Assembly (NCBI GenBank): GCA_964450115.1
Contig: CAYVCD010000036.1
Coordinates: 1 to 14,449 of the forward strand
DNA length: 14,449 bases
DNA from: 2-01-FULL-45-10 sp964450115
Lineage (GTDB): Bacteria; Omnitrophota; Gorgyraeia; 2-01-FULL-45-10
Reading direction: 5' to 3'
Notes under the pieces: model-generated
Databases searched by the model: none
What the model was told of the DNA's origin: nothing
What the model saw: only the letters and a program-made list of their open reading frames with translations
Translations under genes and position numbers: made by a program
Shown here: positions 1-12,000 of the stretch, one piece after another
How positions within the stretch are numbered: position 1 is the first letter of the stretch
Layout: each line of letters opens with the position of its first letter

Positions 1-1
1 C

Positions 2-3000
2 ATCCGGCCCTTCTATAGTGACAGCTGTTTCTTGCATATTATCGGTAGAGCGGGTTTCGCCCAGTGTAATTTCAGCAGCAGAACCGGTCGGAATAAACGG
101 CACGAACTCTTCATTCGTCCATCCTGCCTTCCAGCCGCTCTCTGTATCAAGTATCTTCACGCCATTCACCGTCCAGGAACCGAGCATATCTTTTTGATGT
201 TGCGCAGCAAATTCTTTCAGTTCTTTGAACCTATCCTCGCCTATGGGCCTCTCGAATCTGGCGAGAGTGATGTGTACCCAGTTATTCTGCTGGTCCATGT
301 CAAATTTTATGCCGCTAGCTCTTAATTCATCTCTTAACTTAAAGATATCGTCAGTATCGACATAACCTTTTATCACTACGGCGCCCGTGGGCGTAACAGC
401 TATCCCGCGGAATGTTATCCTAAATGGTCTTGCTCTACCCACAACTTCCCTTACTACTTGCCTTTCGGCATCGCTCAGCCTTTCTAAAGGCGTAAAAATG
501 CTTACGTGGAGCTTATCGTCATCATTGAAAGTGATGTCTTCAGCGCCTATTGCCGCAAGCCCGGATTTTATCCCGCCGATCGCGTTTATAATAGATCTCT
601 GATCTTCCCCGGACGTGGCCTGCAATAACATGACATCCGGGAACGAATTTTGGTTCCTGGCTTTCGAAGCTTCTATTGAAGAGGCGTCAAAATCATTTCT
701 CGCAAGCGTCCCTTGCCACGCAGCATCATAACTTGCGGCAAGGCTATTCGCTATTGACGCACTCTTCCATGCCTCATAGGCCTTGGCAAAGTTCAGCACT
801 CTTCCCTGCCAGGGGTCTTTTCTCTCTGTGCCGATAGTGTCTAGAAGGTCACATGCTATCAGGAGCTTTAATACCTGATCCTTGTCCACTCCGCTTTTTA
901 TGCCGCGTACAAATTTTTCAAATTCTTCGGGCGTCGGCTGCCGTTCGGATATGCCGGGTATGAAATAAAGCGCCCCATGGAGCCTTATCACTTCTATAAG
1001 AACATCTCGATTTGTAATATCCTTTGCTAGTTCGGGATGCTTCTCCATCATAGCTACTGATCCTGCTTCATGGTTTGGATAAAGCTGTAGCCCCCTTCCT
1101 TCCTCGACTATGGTACGAGGAGCTACGCTACCCTTCCCTATATCATGTAGCAATATGAACTGTTCGAAGAAAGCGCGATATTGCGGATTGTTTAAAATGT
1201 CTCTATACGCTCCCTGTATCTCAGGATGGTTGGATGCATTATTTAATGCCGCCAACATAGCCTGCAGGTGATCGGACAGGTATATACCCTCTCCGTGCAC
1301 GTTAAACGGTAGGTTAAACAGATACAGGTTATCCTGATATTCTTTGGGTAAGCATGACTCTATGAACTTTTTCATTTCCGGAGACGCCAGACCTGAAACT
1401 ATATCTTTGGCAAATACCGGTTTATTTAGTAGGCCTATTATAGGTAATCCATATGCCATGATCTCTTTAAATCCGAGGAGATGCGTTCTTTCGTGGAGTA
1501 TTACTAATCTTTGTACCCAGGGTTTGAGATTCTTAAATTCGGAGGCAAGCCAGATATATTTATACGTTGTTCCATCGGGTAAAGTTACTGTTACGGTTTT
1601 GGTGATGGGTGTTTCAGCGATGGGTCCAGCACGCTCACCAAGAGCACGGGCAATGTATCTTTGAATGACCAAATTCATAATTGAATGTACTAGGAACAAT
1701 CCTGCCATAATACCTAATACTATTGGGAGCGCCATCATGTCATGGGTCGCGTATGCCGCAATGGCTGATCCTGCAGCTATCAGACCGCTCCAAACAGCTG
1801 TTTTCCCAAGCCCTGACACTCCTATTGGCTGACCAGTAAGGGGCTGTTGGGCGGACACTGCATCATTTTCTACTAACAGCTGCCTCACCCTTTCATTGCC
1901 GTAGATCAAATCCATGTTCTTGAACAGCACCTCCTTCGCTGCCCCTTCTACGCCATTCGCAAGTATAATGAGGGCCGATTTAAGTTCGTTTGGAATTCTA
2001 TCAGCCCAAATATTATCCATAAGGATGTTAACGGCAACCGTTTTCTGGGCAGGATTTTCTGCCGCATAATATGCTGTCCTGGCGCCAATTAAAGCGCGCT
2101 TTATATTTTCGTTTCCTATTAAATCTTTAAGGAGAGGAGTTTCAAGGTTAAAAAACTTATTAGAAACCTTTTTTGGGCCCTCTGTATTCATCTTTTTTAA
2201 AGCTTTAACAAATTCCGCTTTTGCCTTATTCAATTTATAATCGTTTTGTAAAATGAAAATATTGGCTAAATCGGGATTTTCTCTAGACAAGTCATCCCAT
2301 ATGACATTACCACCATCAACTTGAAATAATGCTTCCATCTTCTCCCTGGCAAGACTTATCAAAGCATCCCTGCTATTTGTCATTACTCTTTCGGCATACT
2401 TTTTCAATAACGGGTCGATCTTGATCAGGAGCAGTCTGCCAGCATCGGTTTCATGTCCTTCGTTATAAATAAGTGCTTCGGATTTTATTTCATCGGGGGC
2501 CATTCTGAATATTTCCGCAGCGAGTGCTCCTTCAGGATTCTCTCCTCTACCTATAGCGCCGGATCCGGCTTGGCATAGATTAGCGATTGCTTGCGGATTA
2601 CCGAATGCAGCGCCGAATGCTCCTGTAATAGCTGTATCGAATGATTCTTCCATATTATTCGGCGGACCTAACCAATCCACGATCCTGCTGAAAAGAAGGA
2701 GAACTAATGACGATCCCACGGGCAGTAATAATGTCGGTATATACGGTATTGAGATGATAAATGCCAATGCCGCGATAGCTGCTATCGGGTAGCCTATAAG
2801 AGCCGCCTTCAGATATCGCCTGCCTCCCATATCTGAAATAAATGGCGTCAATCCCCATAAGGTTACGGACGTTATAAAGAGCGCTGAATATAGTATCGGG
2901 AAACTCCACCACAGGCCAGCGCTCACTGCAGTCACGCCTACTAATACCCAGGATATGACTATCTGCTTCCAGAAGGCGTTCCATACATCTGGGTTACTCA

Positions 3001-6000
3001 TAATATCAAGCCTGTTTATTCTCCAGCCTCTTACCGTCCTTATAAATGAGGCCTTCCCTCTTGCGCCCTCAATAAAACCAGCGGCATAAAGAGGCACGTA
3101 TGCGGGGAACAATATAAATAATTTCGGGAAGAGTCCTATTATGTTGCTCATACCTTTCTTGAAACTGCCTTGATTGGCGAACTCGCGCCAGGATAACGCG
3201 ACAAAAGCCGTCAGAATGACGGCTAACCCAATAAGTAAAGTAACTCCTGAAGTGAATATTAATACAGTACCTGTAGCAAGAGCGGTTGGAATAAGCAACC
3301 CGAAGAACTTATATATTCCCCGCACTACACCACGTTCAAGGACAAGCTGAAGTATTCCGGGAAGAGATATCATCTGCGAGATAAGTACGGCTGACAGGCC
3401 CATGAATATCTCTTCCGGCATACCTATGCTGTATGAGAAGCCGAGGAAGATAACCGAAACTATGACATTTAATATCGCAAGCGGCACAAGTATCTTTCTG
3501 TTCAGGAAGCCGAACGTCATGACGGTTACATATTTTTGCCACCAGAATACTTTCTTACTATTCATGAATTCTTGGCCTACCTGACCTGTCCAGACCTCCA
3601 TAGAACCGGCGGGATACTTGAAATGCGCGGCTGCGGGGCCATGGAAGCTCACATCCCTTGCCTTCCCGAACTGCGCATACTCTATATGCTTACTCTTATA
3701 ACCTTTGCCCATGGCCCAGAAGGCCATAGGGAGCGCTATATCCTCGCTAACATAGTCAACCTGGAGAGCGGCATACTCCTGCACCGCTTTTCTTGAAACT
3801 ATGCCACTGTGTCCATAGAAACCTTCCGCTCCTAGCATATTAAGATTTCGCTGAGTTATAGTTGACCATATCCAGTCGGCATACGCTATGGACTCGGAAG
3901 TCCAGTTGTTGACATCGGTAAATAGGTTCTCCCTGAATACGGTAAGCTTAATATCAGGATCCTTTCTAAACTCCTGGAGAGAATGTATAAGCTTTATGCC
4001 GTCTTCTATCCTGGCATCGGATGTTGCATCAGCAAAGAATATGTATTCACCCTTAAGGAAGGGCATGTAGTTATCCTGATTTTCACATTTCCATTTTGAA
4101 ATCATGTGAAGCATCAGCCCGTATTTATTTCCAGCACCCGGCCATTCCACCACATCATCTATCATGTTCTGGTTCGGTAGTAGCGCTCCGGTACGCGCAT
4201 TTGTCTTACCCGGGCTCCACTTTTCCATAACGCTTTGCGGGATGTCATTTGCTTGCTTACCTATGTAATTTAATTCCAAAAATGGATTTAGCCCCATTAG
4301 GAACCTTACCTTGTTTTGCGAAAGAGGGGATTCGCTTCCGAACGTCTGCATATTCATCACCGTCTGGAGCTTTTCATCTACGAATCTACCTACACTCGCC
4401 CTGGTATTACCCTTACCACAGGCCATGGCATATATCTCGTATGCCCTTCTCGTTTTCACGAGCCCAAATGCCGAGCGGTATAATCCGGTAAATCTCATGT
4501 TAGCCCAGTGTTCTATCATCTGGGCAATATCCATATTATAGGTATAAGAATCTGCATCTCTAGCGCCTTCTAACAGAAGAGGCGTGTTCGGCTGCCCGGG
4601 ATTCGTCATCTCAAGGACATCGTATCTATTGTCGGAGATTACAACATTACCCTTTTTCTTTATGACCCGTATTTGATTACCTTCGACAACCACTTTGTCC
4701 CAGCCGGAGAGGTTTTCCATATCATCGATAAAACGCCTTATTTCCGCCTCCTTGGGATGGCCTTGAGCCAGGCCTGCCAGCCTCCCTAGGAAGAGAGCCC
4801 ATTCCTTCTTATGCTGTTCTATCAAATATGTGAACTTCGTGTACCCTGTATTATGCTGGTAATTCAGCGAAAATTCCTTCGGATTAAAAGCGATCCTATC
4901 GAGTAAGAATACTACCGGTTCTCCGGCAGAAGTGAATACCATCGACTGTGTTGGTATTGAATCCCAGTCGGTTACCTTAGGAATATCCATGGAGAATGAA
5001 TTCAGCAAAAAGATCAGCCTGTCCCGCGCCTCTTCGTCACCGTTAACAGCACCAAGCTCTCCCCTCTTAAGCGCGGCGCGAGTAGCGCCATCGATCTTGT
5101 CTTCATAATAGAGGCCGTCTATTATTCCGCCCCATACGATGTTCCACCAATCGGGATTTGTAAACGGCGCCTTTGCACTGATTTTTGCTTTCGCTTCAAC
5201 TATCTTAGACCGCAGATCCCTTAACGACTTTTCTTTGCCAAGCCCCAGGTACGCACCATGCCAGTAGCCAAGGAACAGCTGGATCATATAGTAGATAGAG
5301 AAATAACTTAGCGGGATAAAGAGCACGAACGGTAAAAGGAATAGCCCTAGGAATAACCAGGCTCCACCAATAAAGTAACTGACGACAAGAAGACCTGCAT
5401 AGAAGGGGGCGCCTTTTACGAGAGCGCTTGCCACTTCCGGTAGATACTTGTGCTTCTTCAGGATCTCGCTCATCTTCTTCTGACCTATAATACGTTTTGC
5501 AATAAACCCGCTCTCCGCCTTACTGAAGAGGAGTGCCGGGATATAGACTAGGAGGAAGAATACGGAGAAGAGCATTGCGGCACCTGTTTGCATTTCGAAT
5601 TGCCCACCCAATATGTGTTGGATGGGGATAGATAAGTAGGCGCCAAGCCAGAAGTGCCAGAGCGCCCATAAGATCACGTTAACGCTAACATGGATAACGG
5701 CAAATATCGCATTGGTCCTTATGGTCTTAGACCCAGGCGTTCCGTCTCCCATTATCGCCTTAATTATATCGGTAAAGAATTTTCCTTTTGAGAATATAAC
5801 TGCCAACAACGTTAAAATGCCACCGCTTATGGCAAACCACGTAGGGTTGATAGAGACCGGTATATTATTCACTACCATCAACGTCGGAGGGATTACCCAG
5901 GCAAAGAAACTAAACGCCAGAAGCCCTGCTCCCAATAAACTCGCAAATATATACCTGTGGGAGTATATAAACGAGAAGAAGCCTGACATATTATAGAGGC

Positions 6001-9000
6001 CGCCCTGCTTATCAGGAAAAGCGTTATATCGTTCTACTATGCTCACCTTACCCGTCTCATCTTTTTTAGACAGGATATTAAGGAACTCCACCTGCCTCTT
6101 AATGGCTCTGGCGCTTCTGTAATCCCGCAGGAATCTTTCATTCTTAAAGAGTTTACTCATATTCTCTATCGTTATAAGCTCACCCTTTAATTTAACATCA
6201 TCCTCTTTAGACCATTCTTTTATGAAATCGAACCATATCTTCTCCTCGCTCATTATGGCGGCCCCTATCGCCTGCATGCTTGCGGTTCTTCGCTCAGGCG
6301 TAGCATCCGCGGGGATATCACTCTTCATCTTCAGCGCGTGGTCCAGGAGGTAATAGACGAAAGTCTCTGTCGATGATTTAAATTTGGTGGCATAGGTATA
6401 ACACAGCTGCTTGAGCACAAGATCTTCCAGAGTGTAAGTTATATCCATATTGTTGCCGTGGGCATCTCTGCCGGATTCGCCATGGACTTTTCTCCACTCT
6501 ACAAAGTCGTTAAATTCATCGTCACGGATAGTGTTCCAAGGCACATTATTCTTAACCAGGCCTCCCAGATACCACAAGACCCTCTTTGTGGTGGTCCTTG
6601 AAGCGCCTTGCGGCACCCCGAAACCAGTCACATATCTTTCCAGTGTCGCCCCGAGACCAGGATCGCGCAGTGTTTGCTCCATGGCATCCAAGCCTGGCCC
6701 AGGTGCCTGGCCTTGTGGTGCGTCTCCGGCCGGAAGAGGCGGAGGCGCGACTGCCCTGGCCGCAACTTTTGACTTAAGATATCTGACAAATCTTCCGACC
6801 TGCCTGAAGGCAAAGCCTATCAACAGCGTCAGCAAGAATATTGCTCCTACAACTATGGTATATTTGACGATCTGTTCCTTCGCCCTTTCAAAGATATCCA
6901 ATCTATGCTGAGACACAAGATTACCGTTCTCATAATCAACTTCCTGAAGCCTATAAATGCCTTTGAGGTTTAAGATACTGCTAGCCTTCAAGTGCCGGGC
7001 CGCGGCTTCTACATTCTTGTATGTGGTTCTCACTTTAATCAATTCTTCTATCGCTTCGCCTATAGCTTTATTATTGGCTTCTTTCGCTTTTTCGGGGTCG
7101 GGATCACGCGGTTCAAACGGAAGGGTCAACGGAGAGCCCTCTAAAATATATTGCGCGGTCAGCTGATCGTTGTTCTTATTTAGGCTATAGCTATCGTTCA
7201 GGAAGAACGCGGATATGCACCCTTTGTCATTCACTGATACCAAGGCTTTTTGATAAGGATACGTTAGGTCGTAGATGACGTGGAGCTCCCCTTCAGTAGC
7301 AACGCCTGATGGAGCATTCTCTACATACGGCATGTAATTGACATTGTCAAAAAAGGCATTGGCCGCTCTGGCTATCTGACCCTTATAACCGCTCTGGGCT
7401 ATAGCCCCCTCTTTAGTCAGTACCTCTCTTATCAAAAGCTGTCCTCGCTTGATCTGATATTGATAGCCGGTCTCCTGGACGCCGCCCTTCGGATTCTCGA
7501 TAAGATATTTCGTCTTTTTGCCGTTTATGCTCTTTTCGATGACGCCCATATTCAGCGATTTTTCAAAATACCGATTTTCAATCCTGTAATTGTTATGTTC
7601 TCTATGGATAAGCTCTCTCTTGGGCAATACCCCGAAAGGAACAAATATGTCTTTACCGTCTACTTTCATTCTGCTATGCGGCTTGTCACCGTTTATGTTC
7701 TTGTCACTATAGGGCTCGCCTTTCTCCGTAACTATCTCGTGGCGGAAATGATCCTTACTATTCGGCGACTCCCCTTCAAGCCACCAGCTATTTATCAGTA
7801 TAGGCCTCCAGTTTTCACCGTTTACGGACAAGACCTTTAACAGGTCTCGACCTTGAGGATCATTGGGGATCATGAACTGGATGGTAGACGTCTGCATCAT
7901 AGACTGAGGAGGCGTTCTGTAGTGGGTCTTACCTTTCGAGTCTGTCTCCGCCAACCAAGGCGTTTCGACTACCGGATCGAGCAGCGTATCATTACTTATA
8001 TGAAGGCGATCTATCATCTCCTCTAGCGCCGCCAGGATCTCCGGGTGTTTCTCTAATATATTCTTGTCTTTGCTCTTGATATATTTGTCGATTATTGCGG
8101 ATAACGACGTCTTCTTTTCGGTATGAAATTCGAATATGATCTCCGAATCCAGCGTCATCTTGTAACTATGCGTATCCTTACCGGCGATATCCCATAAGTC
8201 CGAGAATATCATGTAATTGTCAGACTGCGTGATGACTTTTCTTCCGAGAAGATCATTGGGTAAATAATATTCTGTGAATGTTGCACCCAGGTTCGACGTT
8301 TTGACTGCGACGTTAAGAGGCGTACTATCGGTCACGCCGATGGCTCTTAACCTTTCCTTCGTCTCTTCCGGCAGTCTATCATATAGGCCTTTAAGCTTAG
8401 CGCCGGTTATCGAGTTCTTCTCGTACATCTTGACATCCCAGGCTTTTATCCTCTGCACAATATCCTGTCCATTGTTGTCTGTGCCGGTTTTGTAGATCTT
8501 ATCCAGCCGCTGGGCTTTGAGTATGCTGTACCTGTCATGAGCGTTGGTGGATTCAATATGGTAGTCGCTTCTGACGGCTCCTTTCTCTTCTTCAAGATAC
8601 CGCGTCTGCTCTACTCCCATGTCGCCGAAGTCATCATAGAAGCCACGTATCCTGTCTATCACTCCCTTATCGATGATCTTTGGCATGTTCGTATTGCTTT
8701 CGATGCATTTGGAGATCGCGGCCATATCAAGATTGGCAGGAAGGGCTTTCTTATCAACACCATCTGCAAGCTTCAGCTTGTTAACTATCGAGAACCACTC
8801 ACCAGATTCCGTCTTCGCGTATCCACCGAATAATCCCATGAATCCGAATATCTCAGTATTATTGTCTACAATATAAGTTTCTGTATGGTCAAGCGTGTTC
8901 ATCGGAGTATAGAAGTAATATGTACCGCCCGTGGATTCTGGTATGCCTTCTATGAAGTTCTGTATCCACCTCGTCCTGCCCGACATGTCGATATACCTTA

Positions 9001-12000
9001 CCGTCTTCGCGCCTGTGAGCGGCTCAATAGTCTCGACTCTTCTGAGCACCATACTGCCCAGTCTGTGATCAGGCGGCGTGGTGATTATGCTGTCGAACAC
9101 GCCCTTTGCAAGTTCAGCCCCCGTTTCAGCGTCAACTGTAGTCCTGCCGGTCTCCTGGCCCCACACGCCTCTCTTTACTACATCGGTCCTGTTTATCGTT
9201 ATATCTTTTCCTTCTTCGTCTTTTCTCCTTACGCTCATCCTCCCCTCGATCAGTTTCCCGAGGAGATCCTGGACGTCTGTCATCTCCCTATAAGCGGTTT
9301 TATCGCTAGGATTCAATTTTTCGTTAGATAGAGTGCCGTCATTGTTGTAAAGATAGCCATTGCCGTCCCTGCGGAAGATATGCTGTTTGACCAGAGCGCG
9401 CTTTACGTTGCCTTTTTTCTCATACTTGTCTATGTAACCTTTGCTTTCGATCGAAACTCTGGCAGCCGCTTTTGTCAAATCATCGTTATCCAAAGTGTAC
9501 GTAATACGTTCTACTTCCTGCCCCTTGTCTCCATATACGGGAACGAAACCCTCATTACCCTGCCGCTGTGATAATAATAGGCCTGTACCGCTATATGACC
9601 AGAGCTGTTCATAATGCTGCAGTTTATTCACCGCGGCCAGCGCCGAGGCGTAGCTGGTCAAACTCTTCGGATTGAAACTTACACGCTTATTATCATTGCC
9701 CAATAAGTTGCCATCTTTATCTTTCAAAAGGATATTCATCCGGACACGGGCATTCCCGTCCTTATCGAACGGCGTATCTTTGTCAATAAATCCTATACTA
9801 TCTATGAGCTTGGTAATCTTCCCCTTTTTACTAATCGTTACTTTATATCCGACCCTAAAAGCCTCCTGGCCATTGGCGCCTTCAATCGCTTCGATGAGCG
9901 TGCCCTCTTTCGTTCCGTTTCTATTCACTTTTTCGATGGTCAACTGCGAAAGGAGCTTGCCGACCTTGTTGTATTTCCATGTTTGGTCGAGCGTAAATTT
10001 GTCAGCTATGAGCTTTGTCAGGTCTTCGAGTGTGGTGCCGGCCGTTATTTCTATCGTATCATCTTCGGTCGGTTTACCCTCTTTATCCACAAGCTTACCT
10101 TCTTTGGTCTTCTGTAATGCATACCATGAAACGTTCGCGGTGCCGTCAATGCCAAAACTTGTCGCGAAACCTACGCTCGTGATATATTTATTGCCATCTT
10201 CTATCTTGCCGTCTTCACCGATCTTAACCTTATACGCTACTCTGAATGACTCCTGGCCTCCCACGCCGTAATGAGTCTCTATGAGGGTGCCAGCTTTTGT
10301 ACCATCGGGATTCTTTCCTTCAACGGTCAACTGGGAGAGGAGCCTTCCTACCTTATCGTACATCCAAGATTGGTTCAATGTGCCATACTTAGCCGGCTTG
10401 CCGGAAAGACCGACCCAGCCTTCGACATCTTTAAGTGTTGTATAGTCGGTTACCTTGATCGTGTCAGCGATAGGCTTGCCGTCAGCGTCCACGAACCGTC
10501 CGTCCGCCGTCTTTTTGAACTCGTACCAGTCGATCTTCGCATTACCGTTTTCGTCAAATTCTTTAGCGAAACCTACGCTTGTCACATGCCTTATTATGGG
10601 CTTGCCGTCTTTTCTCGTGGCTTTAGACGCTATCCTGAATGCCTCCTGGCCGCCAGCGCCATAATGCGTCTCAATGAGAGTGCCTTCCTCCGTACCGTCA
10701 GCATTCTTCTTCTCAAGCGTCCACTGACTTACAAGTTTACCGGTCCTGCTCTGGAGCCACTCCTGCTCGAGAGTAAGATAATTTTTTAAGATCGCCTTTG
10801 CCTGGTCAAATGTCGTCTCTTCCTCTATCTGGGGCTCACCATCAATTGGCTTACCTGCTTTATCCACGAATTTACCATTAGCCGTCTTCTTGAATTCATG
10901 CCACTCTATCTTTACGTTGCCGGCCCTATCGAATCCTTTTACAAACCCAAGGCTCGTTATGTGCTCTATTCTTTCTCCGTCAGCTTTGATCTCTACCCTA
11001 TAACCAACCCTGAATTCCTCATGTCGGTCAGTGGCATAATGAGTTTTGATAAGAGTCTCTTCTCCCTTAACACTAGTCGGAGACGGCGTGACTTCAGCCG
11101 GTACCAGGACGGGTTCCTTTATCTCTTTCGTAGATTGAGAGCGGACATTACCGCCGCTATCCTGCAGCCACTCCTGCTCTAGATTAAGATAATCATTTAT
11201 AATTCCCTCTGCCTCTTTAAGCGTCGTTCCCCTCTTGATCTTAGGCTCACTATCAACTTGCTTTCCCGCCTTATCCACGAATTTTCCATTGGCCGTCTTC
11301 TTGAATTCATGCCACTCTATCTTTACATTACCGTTAGCCTCAAAACTTCTGGCGAATCCGATGCTGGTGAGATGCCTTGTAATGGTGCCATCCGGCTTGA
11401 TCTCAACCTTATAACTTGCCCTGAATATCTCCTGGCCCATATCGCCATAATGGGTCTCGACAAGAATGCCTTCGCTTACCTTGTCCTTCTCACGCACCCT
11501 CTCTATGGTAAGCTGGGAATACGGCCTGCCTGCCTCGTCATATTCATATGTATGCTCGACATTGAGATATCCCTGAAGATCTTCATCGATATCATTTCCG
11601 GCAGCATCGGCTGTTATGAGCGGAGTTGCGTCTACTTCCTCACCGTCTTTATCCGCGAATTTGCCGTTCGCCGTCCTCTTGAATTCGTGCACCTTTACTC
11701 TGGCCTTACCGGGCTCCAGATCAGGCAGGCTTTCAGTAAGTACGAGCTGGGCCCTTTTGTTCGTCTCTTTATCTATATTGGCTACGCTCCAGACAGGATC
11801 CATCTTAAGAGCGCCACTCTTCTCGCGGTTATAATTAGTATCTACGACTATTGAACTATTCGGCATATCGCTCATCTGTGTAACAGGCTCGCCGCTATTT
11901 TTGTCGTAAACGACGTTCATCACACTCGCCACTTCATTTCCTTTTTTCTTATCGCCTAGATTTTTGAGGTCCAGCGGCTTCTCGTCAGTGGTAAGATAGT

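Larger units (their letters stand above)
9407..11701 (-). repeat. Array of six tandem protein repeats (residues 917-1681)
   Basis: Six consecutive units of 125, 137, 125, 134, 129 and 115 residues. The shared pattern runs: (V/A)K(I/V).W.EFKKT..GKFVD..GK; then 30-40 variable residues; then L.Q.W....G.L.SQLT.E; then G.LIETHYG..GQE.FR..YKV.I..DG; then ITS(V/I)GFA..F...GN. Units 1-5 align easily, and unit 6 has lost the THYG box. The composition is that of a beta-sheet structure. The array sits between two unassigned beta-rich regions in the part of the protein N-terminal to the synthase. A role as a spacer, surface-exposed binding array or periplasmic conduit is inference. I know no named family with this signature. 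Confidence 0.9.

Noticed and set aside
800..1285. HD-GYP cyclic-di-GMP phosphodiesterase
   Set aside because: HDIGK is present but the downstream GYP block and the typical IL.KPG.LT segment are missing, so only the general HD family is supported.
2130..2320. Locally A/T-rich stretch that might have marked an intergenic gap, promoter or inserted segment
   Set aside because: The coding frame runs through without a stop and encodes a Lys/Asn/Phe-rich helical stretch that explains the composition.
2655..3542. Minus-strand short frames at 2655-2984 and 3336-3542, and 6628-6813
   Set aside because: They are in a different frame from the continuous coding frame and overlap the membrane bundle or linker, so they are out-of-frame readings of real coding sequence.
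3530..5257. Classification of the core as an ordinary GT2 cellulose synthase-like domain (FADAT as DxD, SEDI as TED, GQEFMNSKK..WWQKY as QxxRW)
   Set aside because: The wider set of ordered blocks, and the segment KHIEYAQFGKARDVSFHG in particular, fits GT48 FKS/CalS far better. GT-A fold elements shared by both families explain the partial GT2 resemblance.
32..9331. Other plus-strand frames (for example 32-325, 6450-6911, 7460-7840, 8537-8833, 8885-9331)
   Set aside because: They are antisense shadows of the giant minus-strand frame, with no recognisable domains, no ribosome-binding sites of note and no intergenic space around them.
9672..11854. Plus-strand open frames of up to about 200 codons (9672-10271, 10271-10789, 11258-11854, 10455-10664, 11616-11834), some resembling each other
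   Set aside because: They are antisense to the repeat array. Their mutual similarity simply mirrors the tandem repeats, and none has the character of a real protein.
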